A stretch of 64,000 nt of DNA from Okapia johnstoni (GCA_024291935.2 CM044318.1:80486001-80550000), one strand, 5' to 3'; shown: positions 10,501 to 25,500, counted from the first letter of the stretch. Translations and numbers: made by a program. Notes: generated by a model not told the origin, from the sequence alone.

Positions 10501-13500
10501 GGCGTCCCCAAGCCGAGCACCCAGCACACCCCCTGGAGGGCTGCTGCACAGGTAGATGGACCCGCCCCCCGCAAAGCTCCTGATTCTGGAGTCTGGGGCT
10601 CAACCTGAGAGTGTGCATTCCTGACAAGTCCCCAGGGATGCTGATACTCCTGGTCTTGGACCACACCTGTGAATCCCTGCTGTGAGGCAAGAGGACCCAG
10701 CAGGGGACGGTGGGCTGTAGGGCAGTGATGGAGAGGAAGGGGGAGAGCGGGAGGGCAGGCAGGCGGGATGGGCTCCCAGGCTCAGGGTCCAGATTCTGTG
10801 TTGATGCTTTGTGTGCATCTTCCCTGCAAAATTATACATGCCAGCAGGGCAGCCTGGGATCCTACCTGCTCCTCTGTGCATCCTGCTCTTAGGGGAGGCA
10901 CTGACTGGAACCGCCCGCCCCGGCCAGGCAAGATAGGAGCCACTTGCATGGAATTATCTTAACAGGTCAGGAACACATGGTAAGGAATACAGAATTAACA
11001 AGCTACCACAAACCAGAATAATTCAGGAAGGGTCAAGAAAAAGAGGAGATGCCAGTCCTACCAACCTCGCAGAATCCTCCTCACTGAAATCCATCTTGGC
11101 TGAGCCATGCACCCACCACCAGCTAGGATGGAGTCAGAGTGATTGGCCAGAGACAACCGGGAAACTAACCCCATCGCCACGAAACCTAAAACTTTGAGCC
11201 ACTTGGCGGAGCAATTCTACTGGGTTCCCTTACCCTGCTGCTCTCCACAGAGGCACCCCTTCCCAATAAAGTCTCTTGCTTTGTCTGCGTGTGTGTCTCC
11301 TTGGACAATTCATTTCCAAGTGTTAGACAAGAGCCCCCTTCCTGCAACGCTGTCAGATAAGATAGTCTAGACAACAAAGAAAAGGGAGTGAACCTTCTTG
11401 ACTTTGAACCCCATCGCATCTGGGGGGGGTCCCCAGCCTCCACCTCAAGCAGATCTACCCCGTGGCACACTCAATGCCTGTGGACCATGCTCGGGGGCTG
11501 AAGGAGTCTTACCACTGCGGCAAACCTGCTGAGAAGGCACTTGGGACGACCCAGGGGGCTGTGCAGTACAAAACCATCCCTTAGCTACACCGTGCTGAAG
11601 TCACCAGTAACAGCTTCTTTTGCATAAAAAAAGGGGGACAAGGAGATCAAACCAGTCAACCTTGAGGGAAATCAACCTTGAATACTCATTGGAAGGACTG
11701 ATGCTGAAACTGAGGCTCCAATACTTTGGCCACCTGATGCAAAGAGCCGACTCATTGGAAAAGACCCTGATGCTGGGAAAGATTGAGGGCAGGAAGAGAA
11801 GAGGGCATCAGAGGATGAGATGGCTGGATGGCATCACCGATGCAATGGACATGAACTTGGACAAACTTCGGGAGATGGTGAAGGACAGGGAGGCCTGATG
11901 TGCTACAGTCCATGGGGCTGCAGAGTCGGACACAACCAGGCAACTGAATAATAGCAACAACAAGAAACGTATAGCTATATTCCTGAAGGCAAACGAGAGC
12001 AAAGGAAAGAGGCATCAATGGAAAAATTTTTTCCATTAAGACTCTGTTGGAGAAGCACTGAAAGTCACTGGTGGGTAATTTTTTAAGCCAACGAAACAAT
12101 CCAGCATTAGAGAGAACGCTCTTAAGACAATCAGAGAGTTGGGTCCTCACGTTGCCAGTCCTAATTGCAGGGTGTGTTTTCAGAGCCTTGCTAAATAATA
12201 ATCTTCCTAAATGCACCCTCTTTTTTTCGCAGGGGGGAGGAGTGGGCATTGCAACTGAGCCATCAGTGAGGAAGAAAGCAGGGTGCCAGCTGAAAGGGCC
12301 CATCAGCTTTTATAGTTTTTACATCCATGAATATTTGTTTGGCATTAGCCACCGCTCAAAGGCATGGGGAGAGGCATTTGCACACTAAAACGCTTCTCTG
12401 TTTAAATGCTAAAATCCCCATCCACAATGCCCTGGCATAATAACTGCTGAGCAGCCCTTCCGCGTACGCACAGGCATGGCGTTGTTGAGGGTGTTGTTGT
12501 AGACGCAGGCGCGCAATGAATAATCCAGCATGCAATTTTCAAACAGCTGCAGAGCTTCTGTCACTTTTTCATGGAAGTCATCTGCAGATTTATTCGAACT
12601 TGCAAAGTAGAGATAGTCGGAGTACAACCTGTGAATAAAACATATGGATCTTTTTACCCCCAGGAATGTGAAATCGCACCATTTGCGTGACAGTGGAAAT
12701 CAACAAGCAATTATGTTACCTCGTTCGGTTCATTAAGACACCACTGCTCTCTTCTTCCCTAGCCCACGAGCTGCTTCCAACCGCCCCTTCCCTGGACAGT
12801 CTCCCCACCCTTCACAGGTCCACCCACGCTCTCCTGGACTCAGGCACGGTCTAAACTGGCTCCAGACAAGCCCCCATTAGTTTTTTCTGTGCTTTCCTTT
12901 TTTTTGGTTCTTTCTAGGCACCTTGAGCCAAGGCGGTTTTCACGATGAGTGAACTTTGAAACAACACCAGATTACAAAGACTGTGCAAGAGCAGAGAGGC
13001 CATGAAAATTTTATGCCCCTTCCGGTTCCTCTCTCTGTTCGTGGCAACAATAACAGAACAGCTGTCGCACTGCCAGTATTACAATTCCGTGTGAAATTCC
13101 TAGCGCATTCCAGACTCAATGTTAAAGCCAAATTATGAAATGTATCTTTCTAGGTTGATAGGAACCTATTTTTAACACAATGTAAAAACATCCCCACCCC
13201 AGGTCTAATGGCATGCAGACACCAGTAGACCTCCACGTGTGTCCAGGCACATGGAGCTGTTCACCCAGATCCCAGGGCATGTATGTAACACTGTTTTCAC
13301 ACAGGAGCTGACAGTGTCTCTATTTGACGAAAATGTTCTCAGGTTCCTCTGGGCCTTCTTCCCAGCTCAGCCTTGACTTTTAGACTTTCCCTGTCTGTCT
13401 CTGTATCCCCCAGTTTTAACAAGAATCCTGCCAGGTCAATTTAGCCATTTAGCCGGACTCTCCCCTTACCCCTGCTGTTTCCTCTTAGTTTCCCATCCGC

Positions 13501-16500
13501 CAACCCACATCCTCCTTGGCTACAAATTCCCACCTTTTCTTGCTGTATCTGGAGTTGACCCCAATCTCCTTCCCCTACTGCAAGATCCCACCTCAGTGGT
13601 CCCTACACCTAGAGCTCTGAACAGTCGCCTTATCATTCTTTAACAGGAGTCAGAATAACATTTCTTTCTTTCTTTTTCCACAAATCCTCTGCACCAGGGA
13701 GTTCTCTGGTAGCTCAGATGGTGAAGAATCTGCCTGTAATGCGAAAGATCTGGGTTCGATCCCTGGGTTGGCAAGATCCCCTGGAGGAGGACATGGCAAC
13801 CAACTCCAGTATTCTTTTGAAGAATCCCATGGACAAGGAAGTCTGGTGGGCAACAGTCCATGGGATCGCAATGAGTCAGACTACACTTTCCCTTTCCGCA
13901 AATATATTTTATTGGACTTTAACCCTACAGATAGATATTTTCTTTGGCCATGGGATAATTCTTTTCTTATATCAAATAAACAAAAGAACGGGCTTCCCTG
14001 ATGGCTCAGAGGTAAAGAATCCTCCTGTCAATGCAGGAGACACAGGTTCGATTCCTGGTCCGGGAAGATCCCAACAGGCCACAGAGCAACTGGGCCGCAT
14101 GCCACAAGTACTGAGCCTGTGCTCTAGAGCCTGGGAGTTGCAACTACTGAGCCCACATGTTGCAACTGGTGAAGCGTGCGCTCCCTGGAGCCTGTGCTCC
14201 GCAGCGAGAGAAGCCACTGCAGTGAGAAGCCCGCACACCCCAGCTGGAGAGTAGCCCCCTACTTGCCGCAACTAGAGAAAAGTCTGAGCAGCAACGAAGA
14301 CGCAGCACAGCCAAAAATAAATAAATAATTAAGTACAAAATAAAATAAACAATAAGTAAAACGAAACAAGTTATAACACTACAATGAGCACACCTTTGTT
14401 TCAAAGTCTTCGGCCCCAATTTCCCTTGCGGTCTTAACTTTTGATCCCCAGGTCCTATACTCTAAGTCATAGTGGGTCCACTCTCTTTCCTAAACTCTAA
14501 GTCATGGTGGGAGGATGGGTACAGCATTAAATTCATCTGTAAAACAGGAAAACTGCCTGTGCTTTCCTCATAACAAGGTAATCTATATAAACCTCAAGGG
14601 TGAGCCTCATTATAGGTTTCTCACACATCCTTCCAGAAATTTTCAGTGCACACTCAAATATATATCTGCATATTTTATATCTTTTAAAAACATAGACGTA
14701 TCAGGTTATATTGAGTGGGATCAGATAGTATACCTGTTCTTATGACACTTCTCTAATTATTTAATTAGAGGGAATTTTGAACATTCATAAAAGTAGATAA
14801 GATAATATATGCACTGCAGCCAAACACAAACAGAGTCCATTGTTGCAGAGTAAATTTTTTTTCTTTTTTTTTGCAGTCCCACACAGCTTGGAGGATCTCG
14901 GTTCCTCGCCCAGGGTTTGAGCCTGGGCCACGACAGTGAAAGCACACAAACCTAACCACTAGATCAGCAGGGAATGCCCCAGTAATTTTTTACTTTAACA
15001 GAATTTCCAGGCTGAGAGTTTTCTACACCTCTTTTCTCCTCATCTCCTTTTTCTGCTGGCAGAGAGCCTAAGTCTTTACCCTTTTTTTTTCTTTTGGTTT
15101 TTTCAAAACTTCCCCCTTTGTTTCTGTCCCATGCCTTTTTCAACACACACCTCCTGCCCCGCTCCCCACCCCGCCCGGCCCTGCACCCAACACCCTTCAC
15201 GCACACTCAGCCCGGGGCTGCCCGGATACCAGGCTGATGCAGACTGGCTCCCCACTCGGAGGTGGCACGCCTCTGTCCCTCTAAGCTCCATTCTTTCTAT
15301 TCTCTCAGCATCTCCAACCCAGCCTCCCTCTTCTCAGTGAAGGAAACAGTAAATCTTACTAGGGTCTCACAGGTCTGGGGACAGTAGCTGTGCACCGCTG
15401 ATCACGCCCAGGGCTTCCTTCATGGCCCTTGGCCACTGTCACCCCCCTTGCAGAGACGGCAGTGCCCCGGGGGGCACAGGTGGGCTGCAGACACCCCTTC
15501 TCTGGCACCCCTCTGCCCTCACTAGTGAAAAGAAAAGAAAGTGAAGTCGTTCAGTCGTGTCCAACTCTTTGCAACACCATGGACCCACCAGGCTCCTCCG
15601 TCCACGGGATTTTCCAGGCCAGAATGCTGGAGTGGGTTGTCATTTCCTTCTCCAGGGGATCTTTCCCACCCAGGGATCGAACCCGGGTCTCCCGCATTGT
15701 AGGCAGGCACTTTACCATTTGAGCCACCAGGGAATCCAAAGGTTTCCTGACAGCCAGAGCAGCTTCTCAGGGACCGCATCATCTTCCCCTCTGGCGTTTG
15801 GTACAGTGGCTTCTGCCCGGCCTTTAGAAATCACCCACTGCCAGTGTCTAGGGAGAACACCTCAGAGAAGTAGTGAGGCATTTGGAATCCGCCCCCAGAG
15901 TGCCTGGAATCCGCGCGCATACACTGGAAGGAGAGTGCTTGTACGTCTCAGCCTGGTCAGCCACACCCCCGAAAGGACTTGCTTCAAGACTAGTCCTGAG
16001 AGATGCTCAAGCACTGGCGGGTAGATCTTCCCCAGATCCGTGTTCAGCCACGTGCACGACCCCGATGACACTGCGTTCGTCTATTACAAGTGGCCCCATA
16101 CCAGCTGTGCTGTTTCCCCTCTTCAAGCACAGGACCTCCGTCAAGACTGAAACGTGGCACCTGTCACCGCAGGCTCAGTCACAGCATCATCTAAGAGCTG
16201 ATAAATAAATGCCCCAAATCAGATCTGGGTGGAGCTCAAAGTACAGTGGGGCGGTACACAACTGGGCACCTTGTGGCAACGAGTCTGTTCTCCAGCAGAG
16301 AACAATCTCTCCTGGGTCACACCGTTTCCTATGAATGCTGCTGATTTACAGCTTTGCCCAAGAAAGATGCCAGTGGGAAGTGACCGACGCCTCTGAAACT
16401 GTCATCAGAATCGGGACTTTAATAGGAAGCTCAAGTTTAGAGTCGTTAGCAAGGCCTCCCACACAACCGTCTAAACTGGATGATAGAACTGGAATTCTAT

Positions 16501-19500
16501 CACATCGACCTCCACCTAAAATCCCAACTCTTGGCTCAGGCTTTCCCCGCTGAGCTTATTTTGTGGTAATAACGTTTCTTGTAGACGGGTGGCTCATAAA
16601 TAAAACAAGAGTCTCTAAAACCTGGCTTAATTTTAAACACAAAGTAACGTCATGAAGTCTGCTGACTCCATACAGTTCTTTAGAGATCCAGAAGTAATTC
16701 CAGCAGACAAACTGGGACATGTCCTCGGGTCCAACCGGGCCAGTCCAGCGCCGCCCAAGTGAGAAGACTGATTTCCATCTGCCTGGGGTGCAGTGAAATG
16801 AGCTCAGGGCCCCACCTTCTGTGAATCAGGTTGGTTCATGGCCCTTAGCACCAGGCCAGGCCCATTTCACCAGCAGAGTGAGGGGAGACTTCTCCTTCCC
16901 CTCAGTCCCCCAGGGACCTTGGATCTGCCCACAGCATGGGCAGTGGGCTTCCCTAGAGCCCACACACGTGCTGAAATGCATGTCTGTAACATGTCCTTCA
17001 CTCCCTATTTGAGCAGAGAACCTCCCCGCACCTGTTTGGAGTCTACAGATGTCTTGAAAGATACCCAAGTCCTGACCACGTGTATCTGCGAATGGGATCT
17101 TATTTCATCAATAGGGTCTCTGCAGATGTCATTATGGTGAAGACCTCCAGGTAAGACATCTCGGGCTTATGGTGGGTCCAAAATCCAAGGACTGGTGTCC
17201 CTATAAGGGGTAAGGACAGGGACACATGGGGAGGAGGCCACGTGAAGACAGGCAGAAACTGAAGTGTTACCTACAAGATAAGGATGCCAGGATTGCAGAA
17301 GCCACTGGAAGCTGGAAGACCAGTGGAATGAACCCTCCCTCAGAACTTCCAGGAGGAACTAAACTCACCACCACCACCTTAACTTTGAACTCTGGCCTCT
17401 AGAACAATGAGAGAATAAATGTCTGTTTTTTCAAGCCAGCACATTTGTGATAATTTGTTACGAGGGCCCCTGAGAAACTAATACAGACCCGAAACCAAAT
17501 TCCTGAGGAGTCATTTCTGCCAGCACCTCTCTCTCACCCTGAGACCCTCGAAGAGTGACCTGCATGTGAAGGAGGATGATGGCCGTGTGGCCAGCTCCTC
17601 TGCAAAGAAATAAGAAGGAGGACAAGCAAATCAAGACCCTTACTTCCCCAGAGGGCACTATCTGAGTACCCTTGAAGAATCAGGGGTAAGACTGTCTTGA
17701 ATAAACAATACTGTGATTTTCCCAGGTGGGCTTCCTAGGTGGTGCTAGTGGGTAAAGAATCTGCCTGCCAATGCAGGAGACACAGGAGTCAGACCTTGGG
17801 TCCATCCCTGAGTCAGAAGATCCCTTGGAGGAGGGCATGGCAAACCACTCCAGTTGCCTGAAGAATCCCATGGACAGAGGAGCCTGGTGGGCTACAGTCC
17901 ACGGGGTCGCACAGAGTCAGGCACGACTGAAGCGACTTACAAGAGTGCGTGATTCCCCACAACTACTCTCTGGGGAAGAGTCAGATAATGATCTTGGAAG
18001 AGTGCTAGCCACTTGGACGCGTTAAGACCATTCAAAAAACGTTGAGAAGGAGAGCAGATATATCAAGAATAAGGCTCCAAACGCACCTCAAAACGCCAGA
18101 GCAGGACATTATGGACCATGTCCTCCACCTGCCTGTGTCTGTGGGACAACGTTAGCCAACGAATAAGTTTAATCAGAGAAGTGAGAAAATGCAGAGACAA
18201 AGGAAAACAGAAAACAGTTCAACAAGACTAGATAACAGTAATGTAGTCATTAAGTCAAGGACCTTTAGTTCCTCCTCAAGGGCTACAGATAATATTCTGA
18301 GCCGCACCTGGTGAGCTGTCTTGTAGATACTGAAACCCCCACCAGGAGGAAGAAGTTAACTACGTGATGACCAGACTGTCGCCATGACATGAGCTGCTGG
18401 AATTCTGAGAACTGGCCTCAAGAAAATGGAAACGAACTGACCCTGGAACTGAAGATTAACTGTACCTAAAACATTCAAGATGACACTGGTCAGATCACCG
18501 ATGACCAACTTCAAGATGACTGTCAGAGCTGACCATGCTGTTTCTGCACGTACCTCCCTCCTCTGTCTATAAGAGCTCTTGCCCCCTGATTGGAGGGAGT
18601 AGAGGGTGCGGAGTGGGCCTTTGGAGAATATCCACTCCCCCCACCCCAGTTGCCGGCATCCAAAATAAACTTTCCTTTCCACTAACTTTGCCTCTTTATT
18701 GGCTTTTGAGCGGCGAGCAGCCAGACCCCACTTTGGGTTATAGGCACACTCAAATAACAAGTGGAAGTGTAACAAAATAAACCTAAATATCCATATTTTA
18801 CTCTTTAAAAATCAACTGTGCAATGATGATGTAGGGGAAAGAGGCCAACCTGGAAACTACACAAGGGGTTTAGCTGACATAAGTGCATAATGAATCATCA
18901 CAGAGCTTCAGGGACGCAAGCACCTCAGGCTACATTAATAAAGCCATGGCACTGAGAATGTTGGGAGGGTGTTGCTCTGCGCCACCTGGCCAGGTCAGAG
19001 CCCCAGAGGACACTCACCTTCAGGGCTGGGTGCCAAACAGCGAAGGGGAAGGAGTCACTTCATCTGGAGAAGCGAGACTCAGCAGGAAGGACGCCAGCTT
19101 CAACGGCTAGAAGGCTATTCAGAGCTGGGAAGGGACAGGTCCCAGACTCCTGAAGGACTGACCCCTGGGTAGAAGGTTCAGGAAGAAAGCCAGGTTTGAT
19201 ACGGAGAAACCTTTCTCCAACTGAGGCCATCCGGCATGACAGGCGTGGTCCAGGCTGCAGGGGTGAGGGCCTCCCTTGCCGAGTGAGGGCCAGCTGACCC
19301 TGATCTCCACCCCCAGCCCTGAGTTTTGGCGCTGCCAAGCCCCCTCCTGCTGAACCACCTCATTTTCTGACTCTCAAACCCTCAAACAGATGGGTGTTAC
19401 ATTTGGCCAGAACTGTTTCCAACAGCAATTCCAAATATAAGACATTCTGGGCCTTCTGTGCTGCGGTTATTTTAGAGGGCTGCTGGGGCAGCCCCGGGAC

Positions 19501-22500
19501 AGCAGGCTGGCTCATGGGTGTGACGTGTCTTTCCTGGGCAGGACAGGGGTCCTGGGACCTCAGCACTCCTGGAGAGGGGCATAAGAGTGGAGGTGGCAGG
19601 GGTTTCCCTGAACCTGGTCCCTCTGGAAAGAACCACGTCTCTTTCCAAGAGGGACAAAGGAGTGGCCAGCCACTGCTCACAGGTCTCACCATGCAAAATC
19701 TGGGTGGTTACCCCAAGGTCACAGCTGAATTCATCCAACAGCAGCGGGGCACTCGTCTGAGCCTAGGTGAGCAGAATTGGGTGCATTGATAGTCAGGAAA
19801 ACAGGGGCGGCCACTACCCCATGGGCCTCTCCTCCAGCCAGGCTCACTCCAGGGCTGTACATTTTAGCTTCCCAGAATCCTCTTGGTGTCCACCTGCTGC
19901 GTGGCTGCATCTGGCTACTGAGGACTGCCCTGTGCTCGGCACTACATGTGTAATCGCCCTCCCTGTTCACAACCAGCCTTTGGGATGCACTCTGTCCTCT
20001 CCAATCTTGCAAAGCTTCCCAAGGTCACAGGGCCCAGGAGGCCCCAGGGCTGGGCCCAAACCACCCCAGGCCTGCCTGACCCCAAAGCCCAGTGACCCAA
20101 CAGGACCTGGCCCCGGGCTCATACTTCAGGGATGGAACCAAATCGGCAGCTGGCCCGAGTGGGCGACTAGCCATCTGACGGTTTGCGTGTTTTGTTTTGA
20201 AGTTTTCATTGTTTTAGGTGCAGAGTGATTTGGAAGCAAAAGTCAGTTTTGTCACAGAACTACTTAGTAAGTTGCCGGATCCTGAAACGCAAGCACACCT
20301 ATAATACAGCAGCAGACATCCAGGGTGAAACCTGGCACGACCAGGAAGAGAAAACATGCTCGGCAACTGGAAATCACAGCACAACAGAGGTCCAGGTATC
20401 TCACGGTTTCTGTCCCTACTTCCCGATCTCTCACCACGCGGATGAGCTAATATTCACGGGCCACTGCAAACAGCTCATTTCATTTTACCATTTAGCTGTG
20501 AGACGATGACATGCGCGTTGACTGGCCTTCCTCTGGGTGCGGACTCCGCAGGTTCCAGCTCAAACGTCGCTAGTTCGGTGAGACCACCCCCTGCGGCTGG
20601 TTTCTCCTCTTTTCATGAATTTTCTTCATACTACGTTTAAATTGAGAGATGATCCACACCCCATAAAATTCACCCTTTTAAACAAGCGAACAATGTAGTA
20701 GTTTTTGGTAAATGCGCAAACTTGTGCAAACACCAGCACCATCTAATTCTACAACATTTTCATCACCCCAAAGGGAAACCTGGCTTTCACCGGTCGGTCC
20801 TCAGAGGGGCCCAGGTCAGGAATCGCTCAGATCCCCAAGGCTGAAAGGTCCACAGAAGCTGGAGCCTGTGTCAGGTCCGTCCAGCCAAGTGCAGACTGTC
20901 AGAGGCATGGAGCTCCTCTGTCTTTCCAGTTTACTACTGCTCACCCCTCAGCTGTCACAGAGAGCCATGCTTGGTGGAAAGACCCCCGGCAGATGCCGAA
21001 GCTGTGGACAGCTGACCGACAGCTCTCGGACGGGCCTATCTCGGGTCAAGCACTCCCTGGCCTCTCTGTACCCCTGGAGTGCGTGCCAGCTGGCGACACA
21101 CGTGTGAAGGGTCACGTTTCATCACCGGCAGCCCCCAAGAGTGGGCACCCTCATGTCTTCCAATCCGCCCCCATAAGAGCTCAGGGCTCTGTGGCTCCTG
21201 GAGGGTCTCACGTGCGTGGTGACCAGTGCCGGCCAGAGCAGCCCGCCATTATTGCCCATTTGCTCGCACCCAGCCCCAAATTCCCGATCGATAACTTCCT
21301 GACCTTTGACACGGTGTCATCAGTAATGATGATATATATTTTTCCTACGAGGAACAAAAGAAGCCATTTAATATCGCTGAGATGGAGGCCCTTTGTCCAT
21401 CGACTCACACACCGTGAACATCTCATCGTGAGGACTGGCAAGGCCAGCTTATTCGGAGCAAACCTCAGGAGTCACCCAGGCTGTGCGACGCTGATGAAGC
21501 TCACTTTCTGCCAGAGAAGAACACACTAGGTTGGGGCCTAAACAGGGTCCGCAGGAACGCAGAGCTTCCAGTTCCCGGGGCCGCCTAGGCTGGGCCTTCT
21601 CTTCCCCTTGAGCATGAGCAGGTTCTGGGCCCAGCTCTGATTCTCTCTGAGCACCCAGCTGTGGGGCCTCGGTGAACCTCTGTGGATGGAGGCCATGCCA
21701 GCAGCCCTCCACCTACGAGCCCCGTGTGGCTCACAAAGCACTTTCATGGGAGATGCGTCCGAGACCCTGAGACCAGGGGAAAAGAGAAAAGGCAGGCGCC
21801 AAGAATGGTTGGGCTACTCTCAGGTTAAGGCAGCAGCAAGGCCAGGCCTAGACCCCCAGGTGGGAGACCTCACCACGGAGCAATGGCCACTGCCCCCAGG
21901 CTGGTCGGTCCGGGACATGGGCCGCCCTCACTCGTCAGCCCCCACACCCTGGGTAGGAGAGGCCCCCCAACTCCTCCTGGCGGTCCGGCATCGGCGCCCC
22001 ATGCCCCCACAGCCTTCCAATCTCTGCAGACGGACACACAGCGGGCTCTTCTTCCCCAAGCTCCCCAGCACACAGAGCCTCCTTCTGCAAACAGTCCGTG
22101 TGGGAATACTCAGGACTGCCGATGACTTTGTAAACACTTCCCAAAAAAATAAACAGTGTTAAACACATGCGGGTTTTCAGCACGATGGCTTTTCTCCCAC
22201 CAGTAACGAGATGAGGTCCCTCCCCGGGCGGACACTCTTGAACGGCCTTCAGAGGACAGGGCCTGTGGCCCTGACCCAGAGCCGGCCGGCTCCCTCTCCC
22301 TTCCCTGGCGGCTCACAGCACAGCCCCATCAAAGGGACCTGGTGTCTCCTTTAGGGCCCATACCAAGGTGTGTCAGTGACAGCCAGACAGGCAGCTTCTG
22401 AGAAGCAGAACACCTGAATTCACCAGGAAATTAACACGCGGCTTAGGACACTCCGCTACAGTCTTTCTCAAGACTGCTGCCTGGGATTCCAAAACCTCCA

Positions 22501-25500
22501 AGGTCTTAAAGAGGGAAAAGGGAGGAGAGCGAGGCCTTAGGTGGCAGGGGTGCGCAATGCGCGGTTGTCATGACCTGTACATTTCAGCGCCACGCCCCCT
22601 CCGCCGGATTCCATCTCTTGCCCACAAGGGAGTTCTCCTAATTTCCCTTTGAGCTCATTTACATTAAAAATTAATCTCTCGGTGCTAGGGAACAGCCTGC
22701 TTTTCAGTCCTCATGCAAAATCTGCTATAGAGAAAACATCCCTCGGCCTTGCAATGCCAGAGCTCCTATTCTGCCTGAGAACACGTCTATCGCACACCAG
22801 TTGATGCTTCCAGCAACCTGGATAAGCTGGGCTGGTGGGAGGTTTTCAACAGTGGCTGAGTCACCAGAGAGACTCTCATCTGTAGTGGGGGCGCACGGCA
22901 ATTTCAGAAGTGTCGATCCGGCTCAGCTCCCTGCTCTGCGAGCTGGTCTACGCCCTGAGTCGGGATCCTGCTGTCACTCGTGTGGACACAAGTGAAGGAG
23001 CTGAGTCCAGGCTTAGGCACCTAAGCAGACTGGCATCCTTACTGCTTACAGAACTCTGCCCAAGTGGGGAGACTCCATCCTGCTCAGGGCTCACAAGTTC
23101 AGTCCCTTCACTGAAAGACCTGCCCCACCCGAGGTTACACCTCCCCAGGGAAGACACAGGCAATGGCCAGTGGATGGGAGATGCCTTGAGGAAGCAGTTG
23201 GCTGAGACCCCTGTTGTGACCTCTCCCTCTGTTGGTTCTGCCCTGTCGCCCCTCACGGGGGCTGGCCCAAAAACATGCCCTATAAACTTCATTTGGGGGG
23301 AGCCTCCAAAATCACTGCAGATGGTGACTGCAGCCATGAAATTAAAAGATGCTTGCTCCTTGGGAGAAAATTTATGACTAATCTAGACAGCATATTAAAA
23401 AGTAGAGACATTACTTTGCCAACAAAGGTCCGTCTAGTCAAAGCTATGGTTTTTCCAGTAGTCATATATGGATGTAAGAGCTGGACTATAAAGAGAGTTG
23501 AGTGCCTAAGAATTGTGGTGTTGAAAAAGACTCTTGAGAGTCCCTTGGATGGCAAGGAGATCCAGCTAGTCCATCCTAAAGGAAATCAGTCCTGAATATT
23601 CATTGGAAGGACTGATGCTGAAGCTGAAGCTCCAATACTTTGGCCATCTGATGTGAAGAACTGACTCATTGGAAAAGACCCTGATGCTAGGAAAGATTGA
23701 AGGTGGGAGAAGAAGGGGACAACAGAGGATGAGATGGTTGGATGGCATTACCAACTCAATGGACATGAGTTTAAGCAAGCTGTGGGAGATGGTTAAGGAC
23801 AGGGAGGCCTGGTGTGCTGCAGTCCATGGGGTCGCAAAGAGTCAGACACGACTGAGCGACTGAACTGATACTGAACTGATAAACGTCCTGCACCCTCTGC
23901 CGCAGAGTTGGCCTTCCAGTAACTGACCTACGACAGAGATGAAAAGCTTGGCCCCTCAGTCCAAGTGACATGGGATCGAATCCTAGTCCGGCCACTTATT
24001 AACCAGGTGACATCTGATAGGTGACTTAACCCCACTGAGCCCACAGACATCAGCTGTGACGTGTCAAAACAGTCCTCTCACCTGCTTGCAAAGTTCAGAG
24101 GAGGCAATGCCTGAAAATGACTTAGCACTGAACCAGGCTAAAAAAAGTGATCAGTGAACGCTAGGTTGCCACCTCTCCACTGGAGAAGACTCCAGGAGGG
24201 TAGACGGGAAGGACTTGGCTCTCCAACATATGCACTGCATCTAGCATATCAAGAGGGCTCGATAAACATTTCGTGAGTATCTGAGTGTTTGGTCTGGATA
24301 TTGTTATTATTACTTGCTACTATTGTGGCTTAATAATAGTAACTAATAAGTATATTAGCCAGGAGAAATATCAATAACCTCAGATATGCAGATGACACCA
24401 CCCTTATGGCAGAAAGTGAAGAAGAACTAAAGAGCCTCTTGATGAAAGCGAAAGAGGAGAGTGAAGAAGTTGGCTTAAAGCTCAATGTTCAGAAAACTAA
24501 GATCATGGCATCTGGTCCCATCACTTCATGGGAAATAGATGGGGAAACAGTGGAAACAGTGTCAGACTTTATTTTGGGGGGCTCCAAAATCACTGCTGAT
24601 GGTGATTGCAGCCATGAAATTAAAAGACGCTTACTCCTTGGAAGGAAGGTTATGGCCAAGCTAGATAGCATATTTAAAAGCAGAGACATTACTTTGCCAA
24701 CAAAAGTCCGTCTAGTCAAGTTTTTCCAATGTTCATGTATGGATGTGAGAGTTGGATGGTGAAGAAAGATGAGTGCCAAAGAATTGATGCTTTTGAACTG
24801 TGGTGTTGGAGAAGACTCTTGAGAGTCCCTTGGATTGCAAGGAGAGCCAATCAATCCATCCTAAAGAAGATCAGTCCTGGGTGTTCATTGGAAGGACTGA
24901 TGTTGAAGCTGAAACTCCAATACTTTGGCCACCTCATGCAAAGAGTTGACTCATTGGAAAAGACCCTAATGCTGGGAAGGATTGGGGGCAGGAGGAGAAG
25001 GGGATGACAGAGGATGAGATGGTTGGATGGCATCACTGACTCGATGGACATGGATTTGGGTAAACTCCAGGAGTTGGTGATGGACAGGGAGGCCTGGCAT
25101 GCTGCAATTCATGGGGTTGCAAAGAGTCAGACACAACTGAGCAACTGAACTGAACTGAACTGAATAAGTATATAATAGTTACCATTTGCCCAGCACTTTT
25201 AAACACACTAGACAGTAAGTCACTTCATCCTCACAACCCAAGATATGCGACTGAAAGTGAAAGTGTTACTTGCTCAGTCATGTGCGACTCTAGGTGAACC
25301 CATGGACTGTAGTCTGCCCGACTCCTCTAGTCCATGGAATTCTCCAGGCAGGAATACCAGACTGGGGAGCCATTCCCTTCTCCAGGGCATCTTCTTGACC
25401 CAGGGACTGAACCTGGGTCTCCCGCATTGCAGGCAGATTCTTTACCATCTGAGCCACCAGAGAAGCCCCAGATATAGGACTATTTCCCCTCATTTCATCA

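Larger units (their letters stand above)
6430..12471 (-). other. CHST15 intron between coding exons 5 and 6
   Basis: This 6.0-kb intron holds a composite BovB/SINE insertion (6569-7583), a heat-shock-element-like motif (9430-9452), a TCAT microsatellite (10197-10222), an ERV LTR (about 10945-11370) and a BovB fragment (11638-11955). Nothing was recognised at 7600-9400. Confidence 0.8.

Noticed and set aside
12409..12471. Continuation of exon 5 past MP into VRTRKG
   Set aside because: The donor GTGCGT follows the Pro codon directly. Exon 6 supplies Val-Arg by GTGAGG after its acceptor, giving the family sequence PVRLQVG.
13990..14271. Long frames on both strands near 14 kb
   Set aside because: They fall inside a composite Bov-tA/ART2 SINE.
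24406..25007. Open frames with reverse-transcriptase-like protein
   Set aside because: They are fragments of a 5'-truncated, frameshifted BovB LINE, not a host gene or retron.
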